Notes: generated by a model not told the origin, from the sequence alone. A DNA stretch of 64,000 bases from Skeletonema tropicum (GCA_037178625.1 CM074127.1:3162001-3226000); one strand, 5' to 3'. Positions 41,755 through 55,068 are shown, counted from the first letter of the stretch. Numbers and translations are program-made.

Positions 41755-44175
41755 ATGGTTGTGCTTACAAATCGGTTGGGCATACTGCTTGTGACCTTAC
41801 CTACATTATTTTCATCATCTTTTGTGCTGACAAGACGAAGAGTTGCCGTCGTCGAGCGACGTCGTCCGATTTTCTCGACGAAAAGCCGATAATGCAATAC
41901 AAACTGATGTTGATCTCTCCCAGCTGACCGTAGTGGCACTGAAGGATAGACTGCGGCAGCTTAATTTACCTCTTGGTGGTAGGAAAGATGATTTGGTGAA
42001 ACGATTACTTGACAACTCAGATCAACAACTACCTAAACCTGACATAGATACCGCACCTTCAAGCGAGAAGAAGAAGGAGGAAGAGGACGACAGTACCATT
42101 TACAATCTCACAGTACCCGTTTTAAAGGAGCGCTTGAGAGAATTAGGTCTTCCTGTTGGAGGAAAAAAAGCTGATCTAATCGAGAGACTACTGGAGTCAA
42201 ATAATGACAACACAAATGAACATACTGAAGAAATAGAAGATGTAATTGAAACAGAATCAAGCGATGACGATCCCATTCATCTGGATCTATCCACTGACAG
42301 TGACAAAAATTCAAACGATACAAACAGATCTGAATCTTCTACACGAAGAGCGAAGAGGAAAAAGTTTTGGAAGACGCAAGAAGTACGTGAGTTGATCAAA
42401 CAAAATGATCGAAGTGCTATTGCGAAAGCAGAAGAAATGATCACTCAGCTTGAGCGTATGGCAGCAGAGGAAGGTGACGACGAATACCTCCCTGGACCAG
42501 TTCAATACACAACTTTGATAGAAGCTTACTCTCACGGGGGCACTGCTGATGCGCCACAGCGTGCAGAAAAGGTAATTAATCGTCTGTTGAGTACCAACAG
42601 CAAAGAGGCTAAACCCACAACACCTATGCTGAACGCGATTATCGGAGCATACGCGTCTATGGGCACTGAATCAAGCGCCGAACAAGCAACAGCTATTTTG
42701 GAGAGGATGGAGTATATTAAAGACTTGTAAGTTACACATTGTATTCTTTTGTTATAGCTTTGCTCATAATCTCACAAACTCTTCGGATGCAGTGGCGACG
42801 GAACAGTTAGACCTTCGGTGCACTCTTTTGCTATAGCCTATCAATGCATGGAGCAATGTTGCCAGCGAAGCAGCTGCACAAAATGCGGAAGAAATACTGA
42901 AACGGTTACTCGAAGATTACGATGAAGCTTTGGAACAAAACGCGGAATATGCGAAGGAGCTCAAACCAAACAATGTTGTCTTCAATTCAGTCATAGACGC
43001 ATGGGCTCGTAGTGGTAGTAATGTCGCTGGTGAGAAAGCCGAATCAATATTACTTCGAATGGAAACCTTGTCCGAGATGGAAATATATGATGTGAGACCT
43101 GACACAATCACCTTCAACACATGTAGTAAGTTGCGGTGCGGTGCGAAATCAATAATTTGCATTTGGGTTTATATGCTTTATCGCTCAACATTTGCTGCGC
43201 TTGCCATCATTTTCAGTTAAAGCATGGTGCAACAGTGGTCATCCAGATGCACCTCTAAAAGCAGAAGGACTGTTGCGGAAGCTTGAAACAAATCCACAAT
43301 ACCCCAAACAGAAAGGAGGGATGCTGATCGTACGGCCAAATCGATTATCGTTCAATACGGTGATTAATAGCTGGGCAAAAAGCAGAAAGCCGAAATCTGC
43401 AGTTTATGCTGAAAACCTGCTCATCAGAATGATCAAATCCTACCAGTCAGATCCCTTCTCGACAGTCAAACCTGATGTCATCACTTTTAGCAGTGTGCTC
43501 AACGCTTTGGCCAAGAGCAAAGCAACTGGTTTCAAAGCCGAGAAATGCCGAAGTGTGTTAAATTCGATGATAACATTATATGAAGACGATGGCAGCAGCG
43601 ACACAAAACCAAACGTAATTTGCTACAACACGGTGCTAAATGCTTGTGCTTTCAGTGCCCACGGAGGTCCTGACGAGAAGCGCAAAGCATTGAGCGTTGC
43701 AGTAGAAACTTTCAATGAATTGCGACACGGGAAATTTGGCTTGTCACCTGATGCTGTATCTTACGGCAACATGTTGAAGTGCTGTGCTAATCTCATGCCA
43801 CCTGGCTCATATCGAACAAAAATGGCATCTCAACTATTTATGTCCTGTTGCAATGACGGGCTTGTAGGAGGGATGTGCCTTGACGAAATCCGACGAGGAG
43901 TACCACCTAAAGAGTTCTTGCAGCTGCTGGCAAAATGCGGGTATAGTAAGCCCTTTAACCAAGGAAGAATGGCACACTCAGTGCAGCTTCGTCATTTGCC
44001 TCGAGCGTTTACCAAGAATGTCAAGGCTGGTGATCTAAAAGACAGGCAAAGAGACAGCTATGCACCAAAGAAGAAAATCAGCACAACACGAGGAAGGAAA
44101 CAGAAGGAGCAACCTGTACTCAGACGCCCTGGACTTCTTATTGAGCAAAGCTGGATGTCTGGCAAAGACGTATAA
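41755..44175 (+). CDS. SAP-domain plus pentatricopeptide-repeat protein, probably plastid
   Basis: ATG 41755 gives a signal peptide (MVVLTNRLGILLVTLPTLFS) with an SSS-FVL cleavage context. The frame then shifts by +1 near 41,840-41,890 into two SAP domains (LTVVALKDRLRQLNLPLGG, LTVPVLKERLRELGLPVGG), helix-turn-helix DNA/RNA-binding modules. An acidic linker and PPR repeats follow. Introns: 42727-42792 (66 nt) and 43126-43216 (91 nt). A second +1 break occurs near 42838, between HSFAIA and INAWSNVA, within one PPR motif. PPR motifs include KPNNVVFNSVIDAWARSG, LSFNTVINSWAKSRKPK and NVICYNTVLNACAFS. PPR proteins bind organelle RNA for editing, splicing or stability. SAP-PPR architecture recalls plant plastid nucleoid proteins. 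The start and exact exon structure are uncertain. Confidence 0.75.
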
Positions 44176-44315
44176 TGATGATCAAATACACTATTATTAT
44201 CTTTTCAGCCTAACATTCACCTTCCTTCCTTACCTACAAACTCTCCCACTTCCTCCGCACGCGTGGGCCACACAAAAAATCAAAATCCTGCCATCGCTGC
44301 CAGCGCCTCGCAACC

Positions 44316-45341
44316 ATGAAATTTCGTCCCTGTATCGACCTCCATTCCGGCCAGGTCAAACAAATTGTTGGCTCAACCCTCTCAGATGATAAGCAAAATG
44401 CCCTGACAGCAACTCACAGTTCGGTGGAGGCTGAAAACTTCTCCACGGACAAGCCAGCTAGTGATTATGCCGTCATGTACAAAGATGATGGCCTTACAGG
44501 TGGACATGTCATCATGTTGGGACCAGGAAACCAAGATGCGGTACGTGACGCTCATTTATTTTCATCCCTGATAGACAGATTGCATAGGCGGTGACGAAAA
44601 ACTTTCTCTTGAGGCATTTTCTTTTCCATACAAGCGTGAGAGCCAAAATTATATGCTTAAATTTCCGAGCCTTGTAGATCTGTAGACGTATCTTTGATCA
44701 GTTGCCACATTTTACAGTCTTTTCCTTACGTTTTAAGTTCTTCCTAATACTTCTAATATACACAGGCAAAAGGTGCGCTGGAAGCATACCCACAAGGACT
44801 GCAAATAGGCGGAGGCATCACATCATCGAATGCATCAGAATGGCTTTCGTACGGTGCCTCACACGTCATCGTTACATCTTTCGTATTCCACAATGGTCAA
44901 ATTGATTTTGATCGGCTAAACGGGTTAGTGGATCAAATTGGAAAGGATAGATTAGTGTTAGATTTGAGTTGTCGGCGGAAAGTTGGTGATAAAACAGGTC
45001 CTTATTACGTGGTAACTGATAGATGGCAAACCTATACAGATGTAGAGGTGAACGAAGAAACAATGAAGATGCTTGGAGGCTACTGTGCAGAGTTTTTAGT
45101 GCATGGAGTTGAAAACGAAGGGAAGAGATGCGGCATTCTCGAAGATTTAGTTCAGTTACTGGGGAAGTATTCCCCAGTACCTGTAACGTATGCTGGTGGC
45201 GTACAAGGCTTGGACGACTTAGATAGAGTGAAGACATTAGGCAATGGGAATGTGGATCTGACAATTGGCAGTGCATTAGATTGCTTCGGAGGAGATATCA
45301 AGTACGATGATGTGGTTGCCTGGCACAAAAAGGAAAACTGA
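44316..45341 (+). CDS. HIS6: HisA: ProFAR isomerase of histidine biosynthesis (eukaryotic type)
   Basis: Exon 1 (44316-44540) and exon 2 (44766-45341) join in phase 0 across a 225-nt intron (GTACGT...ACACAG), giving 266 aa. The enzyme is a (beta/alpha)8 barrel that isomerises ProFAR to PRFAR, the fourth step of histidine synthesis. Diagnostic segments are the start [19 protein letters not shown] with the first catalytic Asp, [28 protein letters not shown], the strand [14 protein letters not shown] carrying the second catalytic Asp, [11 protein letters not shown] and [13 protein letters not shown]. Both the K..G(S) eukaryotic entry and the C-terminus match yeast His6-type proteins. No transit peptide is visible, although plant HisA is plastidial, so the location is unclear. 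Confidence 0.95.
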
Positions 45342-45647
45342 GAGCACACAACATCCCTATGCAAATCCCTAAGTTTTGAGCTTCAAACTATCTAAGTGAA
45401 ATACATGGGATCTCTACATTTATTAGTACTTCTTTCCATCTCTCCAATTAACCAAAATCTTACTCCAAATTAGGGTCTCGACAGTACATACTTAGCTTGG
45501 TGTTGAGCTGAGAACTCAACATCTTGTGATGATGAGCGAGAAGATGAGTGGAAAGTGGTGAGGAGTGCTCTATTTTAGCCTATCATTTTCTGAAAGCGAA
45601 GCCATGATTCAAACTCGAACTCCTCAAAAATAGTAACGGCAATAACC
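45342..45647. other. Short intergenic region
   Basis: This 306-bp gap between HisA and the next co-directional gene contains no feature I can name. Confidence 0.5.
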
Positions 45648-48600
45648 ATGACCATGGCAGCATCTTTACATCGCATACCACTCCCGGCACTGGAAACCGC
45701 AGCCGAGGACGCCGCTGAAGGTGCTGATAATGACAGAAATAACTCCAATAGTAACGGTTGTTTGGAAACTTCTGATGGATTGATGCGCAATGATCGTCGA
45801 GAAGCGCTGGCAACCGACCTCGACGAAACAAACAACAACTCTTTCTGTTACCATGCCATTGCAGTCGGCGACACGGTGGTTGGTAACCTTTCATCGCCTT
45901 TAGAAGGAAGAGATGCCACAAGTAGTAGCAATGGTGATGGGGTCGAAGCTAGCTCTTCACAGTGGCAAACCAAATTTGACGCACCCGTTCTTACTGTTAC
46001 TTCCAATTCCAGCGGAACTATCATCGCATCTGCTACAGCAACCCATGTTTCTCTGCTCAAGGGCCACGACGGCTCTATCATTGCCACTAGACAAATCACT
46101 CGGTCCAGCGCTGATTTGACGGCTATCAGTCCTGGACTGATCTTTGTATCTACACCTTCCTGGAGTCAAAATAAGCAGGAACAATCTGCAGTGAAGGATG
46201 TCCTGGTTGTAGTTTGCCCAGTACAAGGAGGAGAATGGGATAAGAATAACGTCATTGTCATTTCGAATATTGATGGTGAAGCACTCAATTCTTCTGAACC
46301 ACAGCGATTTCGCGAAGGAGCAACTAACATGTCAATTGATGCACTATGTTTTGATAGCAGCAACGCTGCAGCAACCTTGATTGAAGGAGTGTTTATAAAC
46401 GATGACACAACGCGCTTCTTTGTTGCGCATAAATCAGGGAGAATCTCTGTCTACGACTACAATGTCACTAGCAAACAATCTACGTTAGTGACGGATGACT
46501 TGATCAATCAGATTGGTATGGTAAATTGGATGTTCGAAGAACAGGTTGGCATGTCAATCGATACCAACAACAGTCGAGGACTGTTCCTAGTTTTGGCAGC
46601 ATCTAGTAAAAGTAGTGGATCCACAAATATTGGATGGATCAATGTTTTGGACCTATCAATTTCGACAAATTATCCAATCCCTGCCGGCGAGAAACTGTTG
46701 TCAATGAAATCACTGCTTACAAATCATCCTGATGAATGCGTTGCTGTGGCGTTCTCTACAAAAGATACTACGTCAAGAAAAAAGAGAGCAGAATCACCAA
46801 AGATTTTTGTTCTTCAGTCATTGTTGGGAAAGATGGGAACCTCGTGCAGTCAAATTTTATTTACATTACAAACCGATCCGAATGTCAGGGCAGTAGAGAT
46901 TTGCTCACCGCCATCAATGTTCGCAAGTGAGGCGTACTCGTTTCGATTTGCGAGTAAATTCGATGGCTCTACCCCGAATGTGTATGAAGAGTTAAGTCCT
47001 GCAGGGCAAGGAAAAGTTGGCACCGTGCACTTCTTACTGTCAGCCAAGAATGACTTCGATGATGCTCACCGTATCATTACAGAGGAACTGGCAACTTGTT
47101 CTAGTGACGACGACGTCATTTCAACTCCGATTCACAAATCACTAGTTTGGCTGTGGAAATTTCGCCATATTCTCTTAACATGGGACAATGGTGCATCGTC
47201 ATGCGACGACTATCAGCAGAGCTTACGCCAACTCACCTTCGGCGCAGCCACAGGTGACATTCAATTCACTGAGAACATGATAGCTGCAGCAGAATTTATG
47301 TTGATTTGGCCGGAAGATTGCAGCAATAGTGGCAATGTAGAACCTTCATCCGTGTCGCTACATGACATCCAATCGACTCTATCTATGCTGTGTTCTGAAA
47401 TGAAGAAGGTCATTGACATTCTACGTTCATCACCAAAGCATGCATACCTCGACGAGCTCTGCAAGAAACTCAACAACAGATTAAGAGCAATCCAAGGCCT
47501 GGAGAACGTCACAACTCTAGACGGCAGTCAAATTCATCTCAATGATGCCTACTTGGCAGTGGAATCAATCGATGGGCTGCTTAGCATCCTTGTTTCGCAG
47601 GCTGCATTTAGATCTGCTGAACGCTTACAAAAATCGGAGTACGGAAAGAGTCTGACTCCAGACTCTATTGCGTCTGCCGCTCTGCATATTCCTCTGCGTT
47701 CTGATTCGACAAAGTTTCTTCCTTGGCTCTGTGATTTAGTCATTCCTTCGTTACACATCGGACACCCCAAGTTGGATTATATTCGCGCGTGGTCTTGTAA
47801 GGCTGCCGATTTCTACGACGAAGAAGGCATTTTCAATGGTATCGAATCATCAATTCATTTGTTAAAAGCAGTCAGCAATGCCACCTCTAAACTGTCAGTG
47901 GCAATGAATAGTATGCCTGCCCAGACTGTAGGTGTAACCAACGAAACTCTGTCGGCATCAAACCACCACCGTCCCTCTGTGCTAAAGGTTGGCATTATTA
48001 GAGGAAGAAAAATCAGACAAGGAAGAACTTTTTCAGCACAAAGAGGCAAGAGTGCATCAGCAACCTCAATGCAAGCGCCATCTTGTGATATTTACGACCA
48101 TGAAAGCATTGATCATGATTGTGTTGAACAGAAACTTAATGAAGCCACTCGGTTGAAAAGAGCACGTGACCTTGGCATGAGAAAGGAATGTTTGATTCTA
48201 TCAAATTATAAAAGCAAAGGAGATCAATTTGTCGTGAAGGAACTCGTGAAAGCTTCTTTGATACGGACATCATTAGATCCATCTACTTCTGTCTCGGTTG
48301 TCGATGGCGTTAAAAAGTTTGCCGACGATGTGCATGTTGATTTCGATCATGCAATGCATCAATTTTCTATTGAACTCGGTAACAGCAAGAAAGATGATAT
48401 CCCACACTACTGGCATGATGCAGAACGCCTTGCACAATGGTGTGATTCTCCGTCAGTAATGTGCCTCATCGTATTGAGTATGCTACAGAAGGCTCTAGTG
48501 AGTATTCAGAGACCACCAGATCTAAGTCAAATCGCCCAAACAGCAATTGAAGCTGCTACTGATGACTGCATCAAGTCGGAACTGAAGGAAGCCGCTCGTT

Positions 48601-51600
48601 TGTTGTCAATTGACTATTTGGTACGAAAGTATTGCGGAAATGGGGCACAGGAATACTTTCGAGTGGTAAGTGTCAACATGATCATTTCCAGTGCTGTGTT
48701 TTGCTTAATCTTAAATCTTCAATGCCCTTAATTCTCATATGCCTTCGTGTCATTTCAGTCTAATACTACGCATGGCATTCGTCTCGTCCAACATATTTGT
48801 CGGCATGTCGACGTTGACTCTGTGTTGAGTGATGTACTAATTCTTTGTGATGCATTCAAAGATATTCCTTTAGTAAATGTCTGTGTCTCTCTTCTCGAAC
48901 GCGTCATGATCTCTCGCGGAACAGGTCGCGTCGGCCAGTGTGCCCGTATAATGACAGAATTATATTCGAAAGATGCGTCGTTAGCCGAGGCTGTAGGAGA
49001 AAGGGCAACCAGTTTTTGTGAAGAAGTGTTAGAGGATTGCAAAAGGCTCACCTTGCAGGATTCGTTTGCAATGGAAGCGAAGAGAAAAGCAAAGCATATC
49101 GTGCGAGTTGCGTGTTCTATTCTGTCAGTGATGGTAAATGAAGGTAAATTGAGGAGAAAGGCAGCGAATGATTGTGATGGATCGTTGTCGAGGCTCAAGC
49201 AATTTGAGATCATATCCAGACTTCAGATGGAAAGCAATATCTTTTTGACATTGTCAGAATCGGTAGATCCCTTTTCATCCGCATCGGTTATTTTAGAGTT
49301 ACTCAAGCCGATCTTATCATTATCACTCGCAAATCAGTCCACTGCATCCGTTGACTACTTGCAAAAGGAGTTTAAGCCGTTGATTAGGAATGCAAAAAAT
49401 TGGTGCACGACGTTGTGCGAGCCTTCGAACGTTGACAAAGTGTGGTCTTACGCTGTTGGAACTATTGCTTCTCAAATTGCCAAGACTTCGGGGACCAACG
49501 CAAGCGCTCTTCTACAAGCTTCGGGATGTTTTGAAAGCGGCACGCATTTCCAAGCTATTGTTGCAGTCGCACTGACACTCTGCAATGAAGCTGCAATACA
49601 AACGCATCAACTTTCGAAATCAATGCTTCGCCAGAACGACTCAGCGACAGCCGTGTTCACTGCGATGAAGAACATGGTACAGGCATCTCATCTCCTCCGC
49701 GAGCACGCCATAATTTCGAGTCCTGCGAATGCTTTACCAACGGCTCTATCTGTTTCGACTTTGGTCGAGCTAGTCTGCGACGTGTCTGCTCGTTCAGATC
49801 TCGGTGTCGGAGAGAGAATTGAAAAAGAAATTGCTCTCTTGTATCCAATACTTCAAAAGTCAGCATCATTTTCTCAGAAAGTCTTGCCTCCATCTCCAAT
49901 CCTCCACCCGACATGGTACATTGGAGATGGTCTCTTGTTACAACCAACCGACGCTTTATTCAGCTGCATATCTTACTGTCAAATTGTCTCGCAACTCGAA
50001 CCCATGGGACTTTGTTCTACACCAGACCAACTGGTGGCAACATCAGAGATCTACTCAATGCTGGAAACCAATGGCGCTCATAGCTCATCTCTTCGATTGC
50101 TTGCGCACGGAAATTCACTATCGATTTCTATTACTGGCAACCTCCTGTTTGATTCTGAAATTGTATCAAATAGCAAAGCTCTTTCGGCGGGAAGAAGTTT
50201 AGGAGGGACAGATACCGGCTTCACATCTGGTAACATTGACTCCCTTTTGTCGGTCTCATTTCTGCTGCATCTACCAAAAGCGAGTGCATTCAAAGTGTAT
50301 CAAGCATCATTACCTTCTGCAATTGGTAATAGGGACTGTTCACGCATTCTTGCACTTGCCAGCATAGGTTCATATCTTGGCAGTGGTACATATTCCAGTG
50401 GAATTCACTTTTCTTGGAGAAAACAACAACGATTTGTTGATCAGTGTAATGATCTCTTTCGCAACGCAATATGGTGGAGAATCTTTTCAACATATGACCT
50501 TTCGTTTGACCCGAGTGTGTTTTCTGAGCCTTCTGACTCAACCGCTAAGGAAACGATGCAAAACTATTGTGAGCAATTAGTGTGGAAGGCTGCAAATAGT
50601 CTTGGCTCTACGTCTGTTTTGAAACTTGCGAGGAAATTTGCAAGCACGTTTGGTTTAGACAAATACTGCCCTGTATCCGCTCTGGTGAAAGTTTCTCCTA
50701 TCTTTCCCAGTAGCGCCGGGCACAAATCATGACATCCGATGCAACGTAGTCAACGCTGAAGACGAAGCTAGATCAGTTCTACTATGCATGCCAATTCTCA
50801 ATCAAGTGAAGGTACTAAGAAAATGTGTATTGGATCTTGAAAGAGATGAATACTGTTCGAAAGATTACGATCGTCACGCGATGGTACTTATGCTCTACCG
50901 TGAGGGCCTTGATAGCTTAGGCGCTTGCATGAAAAAGAGCGATGCACGAAGAAAGGCACATGTTGAAGAAATGAAACGAATTGAACGACGCCAAGATGCC
51001 CTGGTAATTTTGTCTTCCATCTTTGACAAATACGCTTCGTCAGAAAGACCTGTGTACAACAAAATGTTTGAACCACTTCCCAAAGATCCATCATTACCAT
51101 CACGCAATAATTCGCATAGTACAGGTGTACTTGGATCTTTTTCACCGGGCAACACGTTTGATGCTCTCGCGCCTCTACATGACGTCCTCGAAAATATGAG
51201 TTCTAGCGAAGTGTTAGGGGCTCTTGACATTTCATTATGTCCTTTGCTGCAACTTCCAACAGGCTACATACATTCGCGATCATTGATCCTTCGTCTGAGT
51301 AAACTGGTCTCTGTTGGGGAGATTTTGCCTCCATTCGGGGATGTTGTGGCTCCCGTTGCGAAGAAGTTAGCAAACGCTGACGATAAAGCCGACCTTGCTT
51401 GGTGGTGTTCGCAGCAATATTCGATGGGATCACACGACCAGCTCAAATGCCTTGATCTAGCTTACACAAATGCTACGCTCGCTTCTGATGAAGTAGAATC
51501 ATCGGGAAAACGATCTGACGAGGAACGCGCTGCACTGGATAGAGTACAACGAATAGACTCTGCGAGAGCTGGCCTGTCTGACAAAATCTTAGTCGAAGAA

Positions 51601-53388
51601 GTTTTGAGCCGCCACGATGTGAACACGAAAATGAAATCTCTGTACAACGATTTACTTCGCCAGGTTCAAACGACATTCAGTGACAGTGAAAATTACAGCC
51701 CAGAGCTATTAGTTCGAGAACTCCTTGCCCACGGCTCACTAGCTGCTGCGTTGTCTGCTCTTGATGAGTCTGATAATTTGTCTACCCCAGGCTTTCGCTC
51801 GCTTGCTTTGATTGTCCACGATGCATGCCGATCACTTGCAGATCGGTATTCTCATGTGTCAGTTGGAAAGATTGCCCGGCACCTTATGAGGCATTGGCTC
51901 GCACACGGTGACGAATCAAAAATCAGTGATGACATTGAACGTTGCACCAATCCCGAATACTTGATGACGAAGGAAGGGGAAGTGAACACGAGCACGCGAC
52001 TTGATGACATTGAAGAAACATCCGAATTCGTCATTGACATGAAAATGTTCACTTCTAGTGAACAGTGGACAAATGATTCAAAAACAAACTCACTTTCGAA
52101 TAGCGAAGAACCGTCTTCCATGAAGCCTCTTTCATCATCGAAGGAGCAATCCGACCAGATGAATTCAAGAGTAGCTCTTCGAATTGCATTCGTTACTTGC
52201 TTCGCGAAAGACTACCATCGCCAAAACGACATCTTATCAGATGAGGAGGATGAAAACACAGATAACAACATTAGTTTCAACAAGAGCATCCTGAAAGCGA
52301 AGAAATCGCGAGCGGGTCTGTTCGAAGGCGATCTTGCCATGCGCCATGCACAGGAGCTTCTCAACATAGTATTCGCGAGGGAAGGCAATGCATCATCGTC
52401 TTCATACAAACCTCTATTCGACGAGAGCGTATCATTCGACAGCAACAACAGCATTTTGTCAACAATTCAAGAAGATCGTAGTTACATCAAGGAAGACTCT
52501 CGAGCGGCCAACAAAGCAAAAACATTTTCATTTGCAATGCGCCACCGCGCTTTGAGAGTGGCATCAATACTTTGCCCCCGCGATGTATTACTTCGAGTCT
52601 TGACGGAAGAGGGCCTTGTGAGCAAAGTCTCTGATGATGTTATCAATAAGTTCACGTTTGCCTCTTTTGTCGCTACGGAAATTGAAGCCATGGGTCTTCC
52701 CTTACCTCACTCTGATTTGATCCAATTGAGCTCGATGAACTATGTCTCTTTCGCACGTACTCTGTGGCGTCATCACGGAGGCGTCTCATCTCGCGGTTTG
52801 AGTGGAAGATTTTACTTGCTTCTCTTGAATCTTTGCATCAACAACCCAACATCAATTGACAAGGAATTATTCTTGTCGATTTTCAGTGAATTAAAGCGGC
52901 TAGAGCTACCTCGCTCTCTTCTTCTTGCATGCGAATATGCATTCCAGTCAAAAGCTCTCGAGATGGTTGCTTCAGAGGACCGAGCTGTCTTTTTGTCTTG
53001 CGTTGGTGACTCAGTCAATACAATTTCTAGTATCGTAATCAAAGAGATACAAACCAATATGGAGACAGGGCTTGAATGGAGTACGCAAGATTGTCTCTCA
53101 ACCTTGCATCGCATCGTTTCACTGATCATCGCCGACCCCGTACAAGTCGATCAAGTCTCATTCGCGAATAAATATCTGGCTCTGGCAACTCAATACGAAA
53201 GCCAAAATCACAGAAAGTTGAGTCAAGGTTTCAGCGAGGAGGCAGCAAGAATTTTAGCTCACTTAACTGATCCCCAAAAGTTTTCTGCCGCATCACCCAA
53301 CAGCCACAAAGAGGCAGTGCAAAATGTTGAAAATACAACCATGAAGAATTCGAAGGATGCTGTTAACGCGTTTGAACGACGCTTTTGA
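45648..53388 (+). CDS. Very large propeller-solenoid protein, ROD/KNTC1- or NBAS-like
   Basis: Exon 1 (45648-48665) joins 48759 in phase 0 across a 93-nt GTAAGT...TTTCAG intron. Near 50,725 the frame shifts by +1 (SPIFPSSAG then TNHDIRCNVVNAEDEA) and stays open to 53388, giving about 2,560 aa. The first 350 residues look like a degenerate beta-propeller (VSLLKGHDGSIIATRQI, TRFFVAHKSGRISVYDYN). The rest is alpha-solenoid. Features recalling the RZZ subunit ROD and its relative NBAS are FDDAHRIITEEL, KSLVWLWKFRHILLTW, LKLARKFASTFGLDKYC and YCSKDYDRHAMVLMLYREGL. ROD recruits dynein to kinetochores; NBAS acts in Golgi-to-ER tethering. The size and architecture suit both, and I cannot separate them. 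The +1 break may be a sequence error. Confidence 0.5.
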
Positions 53389-53458
53389 AGTTGCAGCGTT
53401 AACTCTTATCTACTGAGGAATCTATTGTTTCCAATCTAATAATAACAGGCATCTTAGT

Positions 53459-54904
53459 TTAACGCGGAGCCAGAGCAGTAATCACGCCATTCATCTTGTT
53501 ATTTGCCTTCTTGTCCATCTTGTTCATATTCATTCTCGATCTTTGTTGCAATCTTTGCCCCCTTGCATCATCACGACGTTGTTTCTTAACAACAGCACGA
53601 TAGTGATACAACGAGAGAGAAGTGAAACCACCCTTGCCTCCACCAGCAACAAGAATGCCTTTTCCCATTCTGCCTGTGGGCATATTGCCAGACAAACGAC
53701 CCATCGCTGACAGGGCTGTAGAGGAAGAAGTCTCACCCTCGGCACTGTTATCATTCGCTTCTCTTTGGTTCTTCAATTGATACATGTTGTAAACTCTTCC
53801 AGCATATAATCTATCGCCAGCAGCCTCCTTCGCAGCTCTCACAGCAGCTCGTTCTGTACGATCAGGTGCAAATCTCTGTTTGTAATACCTAGCCAGACCA
53901 CGATGTCCAACAATTCGTCCATCTGGGAAAACAAGTTCTCCTAATGGGGTGATATCAAAACCATGCGTGGTAATTTCTTTTTCGTAGGCAGCATAAAGAT
54001 CGTCATCGTCATCAGTATCCCCATCTTGATCTTCCATATCCTCATCATCAGACACGTCTTCCCACTCTTCGTCGCCTTCCTCTTCTTCCATAGCATCTTG
54101 TTTACTATCACCTAGATACTCTTTGTTTGCTTCACTGAAATCATAAAACACGCCAAATTCGTCCAAATCTTTACCAGCCTCGTACAAAATTTTGCAATGT
54201 CTCTTATCCCTCATATGTTTCATCACACCTTCTCCAGATTTGAACATTTTCTGACAGTAGAGGCAAATGTTTCCTATCCGAATCTTCTCAGAGCAATAAC
54301 CGAGCAGACCTTCAAGATCAATGCAATATTCAGAGTCTGGCAAGTAGAAGGAGTATTTACTGGTCATATATTCAAGATTCGCCTCAGGTGACTTGGAGAT
54401 GTGACTGTCAAAGAGAGATTGGCAGGGGTTTATTTCAGGTTGTTCCTCCTCCTCCGCCATTTCCTCTACTTCTTCCTCTTCTTCACGGTCCATAACAGTA
54501 TTCTCTTCGTTGTCATCTTGTACAGTACTCAGATCTTCGTCTCTTTTGGCATACATGGGCTTTCGCTTGTGTTCTTTCTTCACCTGCTGCTTCTTATTTT
54601 TCTTTGATTTCTTCGATTTATCTTTACGGTGATCGTCACCACTTCGAGCCTCTCTCCCCTCTCGTTCCTTCCTAAGTGCCACTGCGGCCTCTAATCTAGT
54701 GTTAAAGTCGGCCTCGTTCAACATGGGCAGCTCCGCTTCACGTCGTTTTAGATTGTAGCGATGCCAATCAGATTTGTAATGCTCTTGAAGTTCGGAACGT
54801 GAGTTGAAGATTTTTCCAGGAGCGGTCGTCGATGTGAGCGATGGCAGCGACGAGAAGCTGCTCGCACCTGGTGGTACAGATGGTGAAGGAGATGGTAGCA
54901 TCAT
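53459..54904 (-). CDS. Rei1/ZNF622-like 60S ribosome-biogenesis zinc-finger protein
   Basis: Single exon; ATG 54904 (MMLPSPSPS) is preferred, giving about 481 aa, though an in-frame ATG pair at 54997 would add 31 residues. Rei1 recycles export factors from cytoplasmic pre-60S particles. Diagnostic parts are the N-terminal HYKSDWHRYNLKRREAELP, the central zinc finger CLYCQKMFKSGEGVMKHMRD with RHC following, DEFGVFYDFSE, the segment ELVFPDGRIVGHRGLARYYK and the C-terminal GKGGFTSLSLYHYRAVVKK. The first zinc finger has lost its Cys pair: the expected CxxC position reads TSTTAPGKIF before the intact His half. The middle is highly acidic. Family assignment is confident; the missing Cys pair is real in this sequence. 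Confidence 0.9.
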   Translation of the reverse strand: MMLPSPSPSVPPGASSFSSLPSLTSTTAPGKIFNSRSELQEHYKSDWHRYNLKRREAELPMLNEADFNTRLEAAVALRKEREGREARSGDDHRKDKSKKSKKNKKQQVKKEHKRKPMYAKRDEDLSTVQDDNEENTVMDREEEEEVEEMAEEEEQPEINPCQSLFDSHISKSPEANLEYMTSKYSFYLPDSEYCIDLEGLLGYCSEKIRIGNICLYCQKMFKSGEGVMKHMRDKRHCKILYEAGKDLDEFGVFYDFSEANKEYLGDSKQDAMEEEEGDEEWEDVSDDEDMEDQDGDTDDDDDLYAAYEKEITTHGFDITPLGELVFPDGRIVGHRGLARYYKQRFAPDRTERAAVRAAKEAAGDRLYAGRVYNMYQLKNQREANDNSAEGETSSSTALSAMGRLSGNMPTGRMGKGILVAGGGKGGFTSLSLYHYRAVVKKQRRDDARGQRLQQRSRMNMNKMDKKANNKMNGVITALAPR

Positions 54905-55068
54905 GACTATGTTATGTGAATAATTTATATGCACGATAGCATGAAAGTACCGAGAGATGATGTGAATAGAAATTCCATTGTTTGCATTTTGCATCATGCA
55001 TCATGCCACGATGATTGGATGGGAGCACTCTTCTCCCTGGTGGCTTCTCCCTTCTTCTCCTCCACAAG

